A stretch of DNA of 49,192 bases from JAZLJD01 sp045617725 (GTDB taxonomy: Bacteria > Bacillota > Clostridia > Lachnospirales > Lachnospiraceae). The DNA is taken from assembly GCA_045617725.1 (NCBI GenBank), contig JAZLJD010000043.1:1-49192 (forward strand), written 5' to 3'. The notes beneath the pieces are model-generated. The model did not search any database. It was given only the letters and a program-made list of their open reading frames with translations, and was not told where the DNA came from. A program made the position numbers and the translations under genes. Each line of letters opens with the position of its first letter. Position 1 is the first letter of the stretch. Shown one piece after another: positions 25,505 through 34,383 of this stretch.

Positions 25505-26800
25505 ATGGCTGGTATGGCTCTTCAAACTATATATAACCATTACCTGACCGCCTATGCGCCGAATGGCACATCGCGCTTTGACACTCATAAAAAGAGCGAG
25601 CTTCGTGGCGTTTACAATTCCATTGTTAAGATTAATAAAGAATCCCCTTTAAGCATCATTGATACCGGTGAGGCTACGCAACGCTTTGCTGTCGGTATTA
25701 AGGAGGATGCCCGTGAACTTCGTAACACGATTGCTTCGCTCGGCGGCTTGGATGAAACCACAATTCTGAACAAGAAGGCTGCTTTCACAACCAATGAAAG
25801 TATCGTCGATGCTTACTATGTCGGAAGCGGGGATGAGGAGGAGGTTCCTTCCTTCGAAATGCAGGTTTTGGATCTCGCGGCACCACAGGTCAATGCAGGA
25901 CGTTATGTTTCTCAGAATGAACGCTCGCTTGATCCGGATACGTACTCCTTTGATGTGAATATCAACGGACTGAATTATGAATTCCAGTTCAATGTCAATG
26001 AGGAGGACACGAACCGTACGATTCAGGAACGCCTCAATAGGTTGATTAATAACGCGGGTATCGGCATTCATTCCGAGATTACGGAGGATGCAGAAGGCCG
26101 CAGCGCATTAAAGACCTATTCCGATGCTTCCGGTATCGCTCCCGATAAGGATGTTCTGTTTACCATTTCGGACAATCATACCAGCAAGCGCAGCGGTACG
26201 GTTTCCTTCCTTGGTTTAGGTGAGATTACCTCTCCTGCCCGAAATGCACGTTTCCTCATAAACGGTGAGGAGCACACTACCATGAGCAACAACTTCACGG
26301 TAGGCAAGACTTACGAAATCACTCTGAAGGGCTTAACCAAAGAGGATGACGCCGTAACAATCGGTGTTAAGCCGGATGTGGAATCCTTCACGGAGAATAT
26401 AGACAAGCTGGTATCCGGTTACAACACCTTCTTAAAAGCTGCAACCGAGTACACCGGCAGCCAGCCGAAGGCAATGAAGCTTCTGTCTGAAATGACGCGT
26501 ATCACTGCTTACTACGGCGGTGGCCTTGATTCCATCGGTCTTTCCATGCAGGAGGACGGCAGTCTCAAGATTAATGCCGATCTTCTCAAGCAAAGTGCCT
26601 TAAGTGAGCAGTCTGCAGAACTCTTTGCTCCTCTTAAGAATTTCACGGGAGCCCTGATTCGTAAGACGAACAGCATTTCCTTAGACCCTATGGAGTATGT
26701 CAACAAAACCATCGTGGCATATAAGAATCCCGGTCATTCCTATGCATCGCCTTATATCACAAGTGCTTATTCCGGCATGATGTTCAACGGATATTGCTAA
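25505..26800 (+). CDS. FliD-like (flagellar cap-like) protein
   Basis: 431 residues. The C-terminal half resembles FliD: a helix near 300-318 (ENIDKLVSGYNTFLKAA) and the block SIGLSMQEDGSLKINADLL that in FliD precedes the terminal coiled coil. The tail ends ASPYITSAYSGMMFNGYC instead of a FliD coiled coil. The true fliD lies in the late flagellar cluster at 34791-36293. A strong AGGAGGGGG precedes the ATG. It stands next to GT2/TPR genes. I read it as a FliD paralogue of unknown role; the family call rests on motif similarity only. Confidence 0.55.
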   Translation: MAGMALQTIYNHYLTAYAPNGTSRFDTHKKSELRGVYNSIVKINKESPLSIIDTGEATQRFAVGIKEDARELRNTIASLGGLDETTILNKKAAFTTNESIVDAYYVGSGDEEEVPSFEMQVLDLAAPQVNAGRYVSQNERSLDPDTYSFDVNINGLNYEFQFNVNEEDTNRTIQERLNRLINNAGIGIHSEITEDAEGRSALKTYSDASGIAPDKDVLFTISDNHTSKRSGTVSFLGLGEITSPARNARFLINGEEHTTMSNNFTVGKTYEITLKGLTKEDDAVTIGVKPDVESFTENIDKLVSGYNTFLKAATEYTGSQPKAMKLLSEMTRITAYYGGGLDSIGLSMQEDGSLKINADLLKQSALSEQSAELFAPLKNFTGALIRKTNSISLDPMEYVNKTIVAYKNPGHSYASPYITSAYSGMMFNGYC

Positions 26801-26839
26801 AACTCGAAGTCTTCCATCGGAGAACTTCGAGTTTTTTAT
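26799..26839. terminator. Bidirectional intrinsic terminator
   Basis: A 12-bp stem AAAACTCGAAGT/ACTTCGAGTTTT (26799-26810 with 26824-26835), 13-nt loop, T-rich tails on both strands. It ends the FliD-like gene and the convergent GT2 gene. Confidence 0.88.
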
Positions 26840-26840
26840 T

Positions 26841-27899
26841 TTACGTATTCAAATACTTCAGAGCGGTCATTCGGAAGGCCACCGCCTTCTGCGGATCGCT
26901 CTCTTTTAATGAATCACTCCACTTCTCGTATAACCTGCCTAAAAGAAGCTCGGCCTGCCGGCCCGGTGCACCGCTCGTAGCACTGGAGGTTGCATCCAGA
27001 GCCGCCTGCGTTTCAAATGCTGCATTGTAATACCAAAGTGCTGCTTCTTCGTAGTTATTCTGCTCCTCGTAAAAGAATCCCAGCTCCCGGCATACTTCCG
27101 AGCAGCCACCCAAAGCGGAATCCTTCAGGCAGATGTTAAGAAACAAAAGCGGTTCCCCGTTTAAGCGGTAATACCTCGCAAGAACGCAGGCTGCTTCCTG
27201 ATGAATTCTGGAACTGTCCTCATCAAAAATCGCCTCTTTGTATTTGTCCTTGAAAAAGTCTGCTGCCGCGTCGAAATCTCTTTTGGCCCCCGCGATCATA
27301 AGCTCTCTAGCGTACATGTGTACAAGATGGCTGGGCATATCGCCGCGCTTGACCGCCTTTAGGAAGATGCCGAAATCGCGCCGCCCGTGTGCATTCTCCG
27401 GCATGTGAAGCACGGTGATGTCGCTGTCAAAAACGACCGGCGTCAGATTCACGGTCTCATGGATCGGATTAATCCAGAGGAAGGTGCGAAGCCGCTTGTA
27501 AAGCTTCGGACGATACTCCGCCTCAAAATTCTCCGTGGTATTGTGTTGCGTTTTGTTCAGATAGTGCATCTGAACGATTTCTATTTCAGGCAGGAGGCAT
27601 TCCTTCAATTCTCTGAACTTCCGGCGGTTCTCCTCATCGAGCACCTCGTCTGCATCTGCGGAATAAATGTAGTCCTGCGTTGCCTTGGAAAAAGCAAAAT
27701 TTCTGGCCGCCGAGAAATCGTCACACCATTCAAAATCATAGATTTGGTCCGTGTAACGGCGCGCTATATCCTTGGTTCCGTCAGAAGACCCGGTATCCAC
27801 GATAATAATTTCATCCATCAGGTCGCACAACGAGGAAAGGCATCTCTCAAGCACCTGTTCTTCGTCCTTCACAATCATACAAAGTGAAACCTTTATCAT
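26841..27899 (-). CDS. GT2-family glycosyltransferase with C-terminal helical repeats
   Basis: 352 residues. The N-terminal GT-A domain has SLCMIVKDEEQVLERCL, the strand IIIVDTGSSDGTKDIA, FEWCDDFSAARN and the metal-binding DADE near 82-85. The C-terminal half (about 200-350) is helical and TPR-like. It is cytoplasmic, with no membrane segment. Enzymes of this layout near flagellin genes often glycosylate flagellin in Clostridia; here the flagellins lie 4 kb away, so this is an inference. It is divergent from a larger two-domain relative. Confidence 0.85.
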   Translation of the reverse strand: MIKVSLCMIVKDEEQVLERCLSSLCDLMDEIIIVDTGSSDGTKDIARRYTDQIYDFEWCDDFSAARNFAFSKATQDYIYSADADEVLDEENRRKFRELKECLLPEIEIVQMHYLNKTQHNTTENFEAEYRPKLYKRLRTFLWINPIHETVNLTPVVFDSDITVLHMPENAHGRRDFGIFLKAVKRGDMPSHLVHMYARELMIAGAKRDFDAAADFFKDKYKEAIFDEDSSRIHQEAACVLARYYRLNGEPLLFLNICLKDSALGGCSEVCRELGFFYEEQNNYEEAALWYYNAAFETQAALDATSSATSGAPGRQAELLLGRLYEKWSDSLKESDPQKAVAFRMTALKYLNT

Positions 27900-27962
27900 C
27901 CTGCTCCTCCTCTCAATCTCTTGTTGTACCCATGTTTATTATATCGCAATCAGGTAGGATTA

Positions 27963-27971
27963 TGCTATACT
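27963..27971 (+). promoter_or_regulatory. Extended -10 promoter for the double GT2 gene
   Basis: TGC-TATACT, an extended -10 box, lies 35 bp before the ATG at 28007. No strong -35 is visible. Confidence 0.5.
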
Positions 27972-28006
27972 GATATTATCCGTTTAAGTAGAAAGGGAGA
28001 GTTCCG

Positions 28007-30160
28007 ATGATTCCTGTAACAGGGGTATTGATTGTAAAAAATGAACAAAAAACACTGAAGGACTGCCTTCGGGCACTTAAAAAACTGCCCATTCAGATTC
28101 TCGTGTGTGATACCGGTTCGACCGACCGCACGGTAGAGATTGCGAAAGAATATGCCGATAAGGTAATCCGGTTCGAATGGTGCAACGACTTTGCAGCCGC
28201 CCGGAATTACGCAGCTTCGGAAGCTATGACGGACTTCGTTCTTTTTGTCGACGCAGACGAAATTTTGAAAGCCTCCGATACTTCCAAAATGTTCCAAAAT
28301 TTGGAGAAGCATCCCAAGGCTGTCGGACAGATTCAGCGTATCAACAAATGTCTCTCCTCCTCCGACCAAAGCTTTGTCAATATGACCGATATGGTGGAGC
28401 GACTTTACAACCGGCGCTACTACCATTATGAAGGGCGCATTCACGAGCAGGTTGTTCCCCTCGATTCGGCGCTCTATCAGAAGAATGCGAACGGTTCCGA
28501 TGCCCTGCTTGTTTTTGACACCGGACTCACCTTTACGCACGAGGGCTATCTGGGCACCCCCGAGGAGCGCAGGCGGAAGGCGGAACGTAATAACGCACTG
28601 CTTAAGGAAATGCTGAAGGACGCTCCGGAGGATGTCTATCTTTACTATCAGATTGCCGAAAGCTGCATCCTCGCCGGGGATTACGAGCAGGCGTATGAAA
28701 CGATGAAACAGGGCTTTACCTTCGATGTAGACCCGACGCTTCCCTTTGTCCGCATCATGATTACCGACTATGGTTACTCCATGATACAGACCGGACGGCT
28801 CGAAGAGGCTGTTTCTCTCGCATCCCTTTCGGACGCCTTCGGCGACTATGCCGATTTCCGTTGCATGCTTGGAGAAGCGTTGATGAAATTATGTCGAAAT
28901 GCCGAGGCCTTCGAGCAGTTTGATGCCGCACTCTCCTGCACGGAGGCAGGAGTCGATGGTTGCAATTCCTTCATGGCAGCACACAATGCGGCCTGTATTT
29001 TGGAGGAAGCACTGTATGATTATGACCTTGCCATCGCTTACTATAAGCGCAGTCTCGACGCCTTGCAAAGGCCGGAGACCAAGAATCGCCTGACTGCCCT
29101 CCAAAAACGTATGTCCGGCTATCGTGCCAGGGCGGATATCTCACTCTGCATGATTTGTAAGGATGAAGAAGCGAACCTTGCAGCCTGCTTAGAGCCTTTT
29201 AAGGATCTTCCCATTGAAATCAACATCATTGATACCGGTTCCACGGACAGGACAAAAGAAATCGCTTCCCGTTACACGGACCGCATCTTTGATTTTACCT
29301 GGTGTAATGATTTCTCCGCCGCGAGGAATTACAGCATAGAAAGTGCAAGTCATGACTGGATTCTGGTTCTGGATTGCGATGAAGCGGCCACGAAAGTTCC
29401 CTTCTATGAAATGATGGCCCTCAAAGAAAAGTACCCTCAGTACGTGGGACAGATTATCCGTACCTCTCCCGCTTCCGACGGCACTACCACTACAGACCAT
29501 GTGGACCGTTTCTTCGACCGCAGGCTGTTTCACTACATCCTGCCCATTCACGAACAGCTCGTACATATAGACGGTACACCGCATGTGGATTATGCCATGC
29601 CGTTTTATGTAAACCACACGGGTTATGTGACCGAGGAGCTTTTGCAGCGCAAGGTAGCACGTGACAAGGAGCTTCTTTCCGCGATGGAAGCAAGTCCCTA
29701 TTCGCTCTTCCAGCTCGGACACGCACAGTACCTGCAGGGTGATTACGAAACCGCGCAGGATACTCTTTTGCAGTCGATTGAAATGGGCTTTGACCCTTCC
29801 ATGGAATATACCATCATGCTGCTCGTTTCCCTTGGGAACACGTACATTGCCCTTTCCCAATACACGGACGGCCTTGAGCGGTTGAAACCCTTCTACGACT
29901 CCTTCAAGGGCTACAGCGATTATCTCTACACGATGGGAAGGCTTTACCTGCTAAGCGGTGACATTTCCAATGCCATGCTGCACTTCATGCAGGCAACCAT
30001 GGCGCCTTTGGTCCTGACCAACGACACCCGGCAGGCACTTCCGAATTACCAGTTGGGCGTAATTTGTGAAAGGCTGGGGGATTCCGGCAGTGCCGTAAGC
30101 TACTACCAAAAATGCGGTTCCTACGAGCCGGCACTTGATCGAATCAGTGAGTTAACATAA
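28007..30160 (+). CDS. Double GT2 glycosyltransferase with TPR segments
   Basis: 717 residues built as GT2-TPR-GT2-TPR. Domain 1 has LIVKNEQKTLKDCL, CDTGSTDRTVEIA, FEWCNDFAAARNYA and DADE. A helical repeat region (about 200-365) follows. Domain 2 starts near residue 377 with ISLCMICKDEEANL, IIDTGSTDRTKEIA and FTWCNDFSAARNYS, but its metal site reads DCDEA. A second TPR region (about 545-715) ends the protein. Both domains look catalytically complete, so it may add two sugars or a disaccharide. AAGGGAGAG precedes the ATG. It is divergent from the single-domain GT2 gene. Confidence 0.88.
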   Translation: MIPVTGVLIVKNEQKTLKDCLRALKKLPIQILVCDTGSTDRTVEIAKEYADKVIRFEWCNDFAAARNYAASEAMTDFVLFVDADEILKASDTSKMFQNLEKHPKAVGQIQRINKCLSSSDQSFVNMTDMVERLYNRRYYHYEGRIHEQVVPLDSALYQKNANGSDALLVFDTGLTFTHEGYLGTPEERRRKAERNNALLKEMLKDAPEDVYLYYQIAESCILAGDYEQAYETMKQGFTFDVDPTLPFVRIMITDYGYSMIQTGRLEEAVSLASLSDAFGDYADFRCMLGEALMKLCRNAEAFEQFDAALSCTEAGVDGCNSFMAAHNAACILEEALYDYDLAIAYYKRSLDALQRPETKNRLTALQKRMSGYRARADISLCMICKDEEANLAACLEPFKDLPIEINIIDTGSTDRTKEIASRYTDRIFDFTWCNDFSAARNYSIESASHDWILVLDCDEAATKVPFYEMMALKEKYPQYVGQIIRTSPASDGTTTTDHVDRFFDRRLFHYILPIHEQLVHIDGTPHVDYAMPFYVNHTGYVTEELLQRKVARDKELLSAMEASPYSLFQLGHAQYLQGDYETAQDTLLQSIEMGFDPSMEYTIMLLVSLGNTYIALSQYTDGLERLKPFYDSFKGYSDYLYTMGRLYLLSGDISNAMLHFMQATMAPLVLTNDTRQALPNYQLGVICERLGDSGSAVSYYQKCGSYEPALDRISELT

Positions 30161-30188
30161 CATGATATTGTAAAACACAACAAAACAG

Positions 30189-30245
30189 AACACCTCCCGT
30201 GCGCGTTATCGGATGTTCGATACGCCGTGGGAGGTGTTTTTGTTT
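30189..30245. terminator. Bidirectional intrinsic terminator
   Basis: AACACCTCCC/GGGAGGTGTT (30189-30198 with 30229-30238), with further pairing inside the loop and T/A-rich flanks. It lies between the convergent GT2 and MATE genes. Confidence 0.88.
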
Positions 30246-31611
30246 ACTGTTCTTTATATTGTTTTTTGCGAATTTCCCATATGAAGAAGCTGATGGTTGT
30301 AATGGCTGCCAGTGCATCCGCAGTCGGTCCCGCATACACGATACCGTCAATGCCCATCATACGCGGCATGATGATAAGAAGCGGAATCAGGAAAATAATC
30401 TGTCTGGTAAGCGATAGTATCATACCAATCTTCGGGCGTCCGGTCGCGCTGAAGAAATTCGACACGATGGGCTGCACGAAATTGATAAAGATAAAGAAGA
30501 AGTAAATTCGAATGTATCGTACCGCGAAATCATAGTATTCCTGCGAGCCCTCGCCAAAGATTTTGATAATTTGAAGCGGGAATATCTGGAATATTGCAAA
30601 AGAGCACAGGGAAATGACAAGTCCCACGGACAGGGCCATGAGTACCGCTTTCTTAACACGTTTGTACTGTGCTGCGCCGTAGTTGTAGCTTGCTATGGGC
30701 TGGAGGCCCTGCGAAATACCGATAATGAAGGAGAAAAACATCATTCCTACCTTGGAAATAATACCAACGCAGGCAATGGGAATATTCTCGCCGTATATCG
30801 AGAGGCGTCCGTAGTAGGTCAGCGAATTGTTCATGATAATCTGTACGACCATCATCGCCAGCTGATTGCAGAAGGACGCAAGTCCCAGCGATGCATTGCG
30901 GCCCAGGTATTCCAGCTTGGGAATCAGGTGGATTCCGCGCAGCTTCACGGTCTTGTAGTGGCACAGGTAACGGATTACCAGAGCGCCCGAAATATATTGT
31001 CCGATTACGGTGGCCCAGGCTGCGCCCATCATGCCCCAGTCGAACACGAACACAAACAAAGCGTCCAAGATTGTATTAATTACGGCACCTGTCAGGTTGC
31101 AAAACATCGAGTAATTCGGAGAACCGTCGGCTCGTATGAGGTGAGCGCCTCCGGTGGACAGAATCAGTACGGGGAAGCCGAGGGCCGTAATCCTCGTGTA
31201 GGTCAGTGCGTAAGGAAAGATATCTGCCGTGGAGCCAAAAAGCATGAGCAGCTGTGGTAGCATGCATTCCGTGATAACCGAAAGAACTACGCCCGCTCCT
31301 ACCAGGATGGTCGCGGAATTTCCGATATAGTGTGCTGCTTTTTCGCTTTTTCCTTCGCCCATGGCAAGGTTAAAAGCGGAGGCACCGCCTATACCGAACA
31401 AAAGGGATAACGCCGTACAGGATATGGACAGGGGGAAGGCAATGTTGGTTGCTCCGTTTCCGAGCTCTCCGACCCTGTTGCCGATGAAATACTGATCGAC
31501 AATATTGTAAAGTGCACCAACCAGCATGGCTACGATGCTGGGGATTGCGAATTTACGGAGCAGCATTCCGATGGGAAGCTCTCCTAAAGCATTTTTCTTG
31601 TTTTGTTCCAT
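30244..31611 (-). CDS. MATE-family efflux transporter
   Basis: 455 residues with twelve predicted membrane helices in two six-helix halves. The N-terminal block LLRKFAIPSIVAMLVGALYNIVDQYFIG is typical of the MATE/DinF superfamily. It exports cationic compounds in exchange for Na+ or H+ in known members; the substrate here is unknown. I start at ATG 31611; a GTG at 31623 is an alternative, and neither has a strong ribosome site. It follows the flagellin genes but is separated from them by a terminator. Confidence 0.88.
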   Translation of the reverse strand: MEQNKKNALGELPIGMLLRKFAIPSIVAMLVGALYNIVDQYFIGNRVGELGNGATNIAFPLSISCTALSLLFGIGGASAFNLAMGEGKSEKAAHYIGNSATILVGAGVVLSVITECMLPQLLMLFGSTADIFPYALTYTRITALGFPVLILSTGGAHLIRADGSPNYSMFCNLTGAVINTILDALFVFVFDWGMMGAAWATVIGQYISGALVIRYLCHYKTVKLRGIHLIPKLEYLGRNASLGLASFCNQLAMMVVQIIMNNSLTYYGRLSIYGENIPIACVGIISKVGMMFFSFIIGISQGLQPIASYNYGAAQYKRVKKAVLMALSVGLVISLCSFAIFQIFPLQIIKIFGEGSQEYYDFAVRYIRIYFFFIFINFVQPIVSNFFSATGRPKIGMILSLTRQIIFLIPLLIIMPRMMGIDGIVYAGPTADALAAITTISFFIWEIRKKQYKEQ

Positions 31612-31674
31612 CTCATATCTCACATTCTAAAAATCTCAACCTAAACAGTTTACTACAACTTTACAAAAAAGCAA

Positions 31675-31703
31675 AGAAAAAAGGCAGGTCCACAGGACCT
31701 GCC
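31675..31703 (-). terminator. Intrinsic terminator of the first flagellin gene
   Basis: A 9-bp perfect stem GGCAGGTCC/GGACCTGCC (31683-31691 with 31695-31703) followed by a T run on the minus strand. Confidence 0.92.
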
Positions 31704-31722
31704 CCGGTAGTGTTGCAATGAA

Positions 31723-32547
31723 TTACTGAAGTAAGGATAATACAGTCTGATTAGCCTGGTTAGCCTGCGTAAGCATTGAAGTACCTGCCTGTGCAAGAAT
31801 GTTGTTATTCGCAAAGCGAACCATTTCAGTAGCCATGTCGGTATCTCTGATAGCGGATTCAGCACTAGTAGTATTCTCAACTACGTTGTTAAGGTTAGAG
31901 ATGGTATGCTCAAGTCTGTTCTGAACTGCACCGAGTTTAGATCTCTGCTCGGATACGGACTTCAAAGCTGCCTTGATCATGGTGATGGAGTTGCGGGCTG
32001 AAGTAGCATCAGCGCCATTAACAGCTACGCCATCAACACCGATTGTAGTAGTATTAACGCCCTTGATGGAGATTTCGATACGCTGCTGTGCATCGTTCTC
32101 TGCACCAACCTGAAGTTCCTTACCGGTAAAGGTACCATCGAGTAAGTTCTGCTCGTTAAAGGTTGTGGTGGTTGCTACACGGTTGATCTCTTCCTTAAGC
32201 TGCTGAACTTCGGAATCAATGTAGTCACGGTCGTCTGCTGTCATAGTATCGTTGGAAGCTTTGATTGCCAGCTCGTTCATACGCTGTAACATATCATGTA
32301 CTTCTGCAAGAGCACCTTCTGCAGTCTGTACACAGGAGATACCATCCTGTGCATTGGCGGAAGCCTGTGAAAGACCTCTGATCTGACGACGCATCTTCTC
32401 GCTGATTGCAAGACCTGCTGCATCATCTGCTGCACGGTTGATCTTATAACCTGAAGAAAGCTTCTCGGTTGACTTAGCCTGAGCGCCAGTGGTTACACCG
32501 AGCATTCTGTTTGAGTTCATTGCTGTAAGATTGTGTTGTACTACCAT
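31723..32547 (-). CDS. fliC: Flagellin (copy 1)
   Basis: 274 residues: a minimal flagellin with only the D0/D1 core. The N-terminus is MVVQHNLTAMNSNRMLG with the LSSGYKINRAADDAAGLAIS motif; the C-terminus has SAIRDTDMATEMVRFANNNILAQAG. There is no outer D2/D3 domain. It is closely similar to copy 2, differing mainly in the middle (about 150-200). It has its own sigma-28 type promoter, a leader hairpin that looks like a CsrA site, a strong AAGGAGG, and a terminator, so it is monocistronic. Confidence 0.97.
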   Translation of the reverse strand: MVVQHNLTAMNSNRMLGVTTGAQAKSTEKLSSGYKINRAADDAAGLAISEKMRRQIRGLSQASANAQDGISCVQTAEGALAEVHDMLQRMNELAIKASNDTMTADDRDYIDSEVQQLKEEINRVATTTTFNEQNLLDGTFTGKELQVGAENDAQQRIEISIKGVNTTTIGVDGVAVNGADATSARNSITMIKAALKSVSEQRSKLGAVQNRLEHTISNLNNVVENTTSAESAIRDTDMATEMVRFANNNILAQAGTSMLTQANQANQTVLSLLQ

Positions 32548-32572
32548 ATTGTTTTCCTCCTTGAATTACACA

Positions 32573-32590
32573 AGTGGCGTCCCTGCCACT
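32573..32590 (-). promoter_or_regulatory. Possible CsrA-binding hairpin in the copy 1 flagellin leader
   Basis: On the minus strand, a 6-bp stem AGTGGC/GCCACT presents the hexaloop AGGGAC, which contains a GGA. It lies about 15 nt upstream of CAAGGAGG, itself a second GGA site. CsrA recognises GGA in such loops. Copy 2 has the matching hairpin at the same place. Confidence 0.6.
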
Positions 32591-32645
32591 CGGTGTGGCG
32601 TTATACTCGCCTTATTAAGATGATTTCTCATCCGTTACACCTATT

Positions 32646-32671
32646 ATATCGGATTCAGAGGAAAATACTTA
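32646..32671 (-). promoter_or_regulatory. Sigma-28 (SigD/FliA) promoter of flagellin copy 1
   Basis: On the minus strand TAAG (32671-32668), 15 nt, CCGATAT (32652-32646). It differs from TAAA-N15-CCGATAT by one base. Confidence 0.85.
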
Positions 32672-32774
32672 ATACTTTTTTGCAAATTTTTTTAAAATTT
32701 TTCAATATATTGTAGGAAAAAAGCAATTTTGCCGGAATCAGGCAGCAAATTGAGGACTGAAATGGCGGAAATAG

Positions 32775-32804
32775 AAAAGGGACCGGATGCTAAGCACCCG
32801 GCCC
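32775..32804 (-). terminator. Intrinsic terminator of the second flagellin gene
   Basis: A GC-rich stem of 11 pairs with one bulged base (32779-32790 with 32794-32804), TAA-type loop and TTTTC tail on the minus strand. Confidence 0.85.
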
Positions 32805-32831
32805 CCAGGTAGTTCACCTAAGCAATTGCGA

Positions 32832-33656
32832 TTAAGCGAGCAGTGATAATACGGTCTGGTTGGACTGATTTGCCTGTGCCAACATTGCTGTACCAGCCTG
32901 GGTAAGAATGTTGTTGTTAGCAAACTTAACCATCTCAGTTGCCATATCGGTATCACGGATTGCAGATTCAGCACTGGTGGTGTTCTCAACTACGTTGTTG
33001 AGGTTGCTGATGGTATGCTCAAGTCTGTTCTGAACAGCACCGAGTTTGGATCTCTGCTCGGAAACGTTCTTAAGAGCATTCTTGATCATGGTGATGGAGC
33101 TGCGAGCGGAAGCGGAAGTAGCGCCTGCTACGGATACACTGGATACACCGATCGTTGCAGTGCTTACGCCCTTGATGGAGATTTCGATACGCTGTGCATC
33201 TGCGTTCTCAGCACCAACCTGAAGCTTCTTACCGGTAAAGGTACCATCAAGTAAGCTCTGCTCATTGAAGGTGGTGGTGGTTGCAACTCTATCGATTTCG
33301 GTCTTTAACTGCTGAACTTCGGAATCGATGTAGCTACGATCATCTGCTGTCATGGTATCGTTGGAAGCCTTGATTGCAAGTTCGTTCATACGCTGTAACA
33401 TGTCATGAACTTCTGCAAGAGCACCTTCAGCTGTCTGTACACAGGAAACACCGTCCTGAGCATTAGCTGTAGCCTGGGAAAGGCCTCTGATCTGACGACG
33501 CATCTTCTCGCTGATAGCAAGACCTGCTGCATCATCTGCTGCACGGTTGATCTTGTAACCGGATGATAACTTCTCAGTTGACTTAGCCTGAGTTGTGCTG
33601 GTTACGCCGAGCATTCTGTTACTGTTCATTGCTGTAAGATTGTGTTGTACTACCAT
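32832..33656 (-). CDS. fliC: Flagellin (copy 2)
   Basis: 274 residues, D0/D1 only, starting MVVQHNLTAMNSNRMLG. The start is ATG 33656, behind AAGGAGGA; the 14 extra codons of the longer frame lie in the leader. The D0/D1 ends are almost identical to copy 1, and most changes are in residues 150-200, the surface-exposed part of a short flagellin and the likely glycan site (SVSVAGATSASARSS is Ser/Thr rich). It has its own sigma-28 promoter and a leader of about 200 nt. Confidence 0.97.
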   Translation of the reverse strand: MVVQHNLTAMNSNRMLGVTSTTQAKSTEKLSSGYKINRAADDAAGLAISEKMRRQIRGLSQATANAQDGVSCVQTAEGALAEVHDMLQRMNELAIKASNDTMTADDRSYIDSEVQQLKTEIDRVATTTTFNEQSLLDGTFTGKKLQVGAENADAQRIEISIKGVSTATIGVSSVSVAGATSASARSSITMIKNALKNVSEQRSKLGAVQNRLEHTISNLNNVVENTTSAESAIRDTDMATEMVKFANNNILTQAGTAMLAQANQSNQTVLSLLA

Positions 33657-33682
33657 AGGAAATCCTCCTTGAATTTTGTACG

Positions 33683-33698
33683 GTGACATCCTTGCCAC
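33683..33698 (-). promoter_or_regulatory. Possible CsrA-binding hairpin in the copy 2 flagellin leader
   Basis: On the minus strand the stem GTGGC/GTCAC presents the hexaloop AAGGAT, close to the SELEX-type CsrA consensus (ACARGGAUGU core). It lies just upstream of the AAGGAGGA ribosome site and matches the hairpin of copy 1. Confidence 0.65.
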
Positions 33699-33782
33699 TC
33701 GTGTGAAGCTTTGAAGACTTCAGCTAACCGCCTTTGGTAGTTTGATAGCTTTTGAAGTGTCTCAAATACGGAGACTCATATA

Positions 33783-33794
33783 AGCATCCTTGCT
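33783..33794 (-). promoter_or_regulatory. Second possible CsrA site in the copy 2 leader
   Basis: On the minus strand AGC-AAGGAT-GCT again shows AAGGAT in a loop, with a short 3-bp stem. It lies about 90 nt upstream of the first hairpin. Confidence 0.4.
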
Positions 33795-33862
33795 GCCTGA
33801 CGGGCGGCTTCCCTGCTGCCCTCTCGCTTAGTTAATGGGTAACTTCTTGTTACTTACTTTAT

Positions 33863-33888
33863 ATATCGGCAAGTTTTCTGAGAACTTA
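33863..33888 (-). promoter_or_regulatory. Sigma-28 (SigD/FliA) promoter of flagellin copy 2
   Basis: On the minus strand TAAG (33888-33885), 15 nt, CCGATAT (33869-33863), preceded by G as in the FliA consensus GCCGATA. Confidence 0.87.
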
Positions 33889-33905
33889 ACCGTTATATAC
33901 AAAAA

Positions 33906-34382
33906 TTATTTTTTTTGATCCATAAGTTGCGGATCGATGTAGTTTACCTGGCTCATGCTCTTGTAATAATCGAGCGCTGCCTTTGAAGAACGGCGGGTCT
34001 GATCGATGCGTTTGTGCTCCGTAAGGAAGGCCGTCTCAATCGTCCGCTTGTTCCGTTCCTCCAATGCCTGTAATGACATTGAAATTTCTGTCACGTTCTT
34101 AATGAGCTCCTGCAAAAAACGAATTTCTTCCTTAAATTCATCCTTATGCCCCGGAAGTTCATCCTTTATAATACGATAAGTTTCCTCAAAGCCGTTATCC
34201 AGTTCCAATATCCTGTTAACCAGATCGTCCTTTTGGTCTACCAGCGTATCAAAGCTGTCTGTATCGAAAGGCACCGTACCGGCGATTTCGCCCTGCTTTT
34301 TGGACAGGTTATAAAGTTCCGTCAGGATTGCCTTCTTCTTAAGTAAACTTTCTTTCAGAATCTCAAGATAATTCTTCAACAT
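33906..34382 (-). CDS. FliT-like flagellar protein
   Basis: 158 residues, almost all helical, charged and with no membrane segment. It starts 1 nt after the fliS stop (ATG 34382), so translation is coupled. Position directly after fliS and before the flagellins is typical of FliT or similar export chaperones that handle FliD. Sequence similarity to FliT cannot be shown here, and a FlgN-like function is an alternative. Confidence 0.55.
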   Translation of the reverse strand: MLKNYLEILKESLLKKKAILTELYNLSKKQGEIAGTVPFDTDSFDTLVDQKDDLVNRILELDNGFEETYRIIKDELPGHKDEFKEEIRFLQELIKNVTEISMSLQALEERNKRTIETAFLTEHKRIDQTRRSSKAALDYYKSMSQVNYIDPQLMDQKK

Positions 34383-34383
34383 A

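Noticed and set aside
30571..31260. 229-codon open frame antisense to the MATE gene
   Set aside because: Shadow frame without ribosome site; the MATE reading frame is clear.
33657..33860. c-di-GMP riboswitch in the long flagellin leader
   Set aside because: The GEMM core motifs are absent; the GGA loops and short stems fit CsrA sites better.
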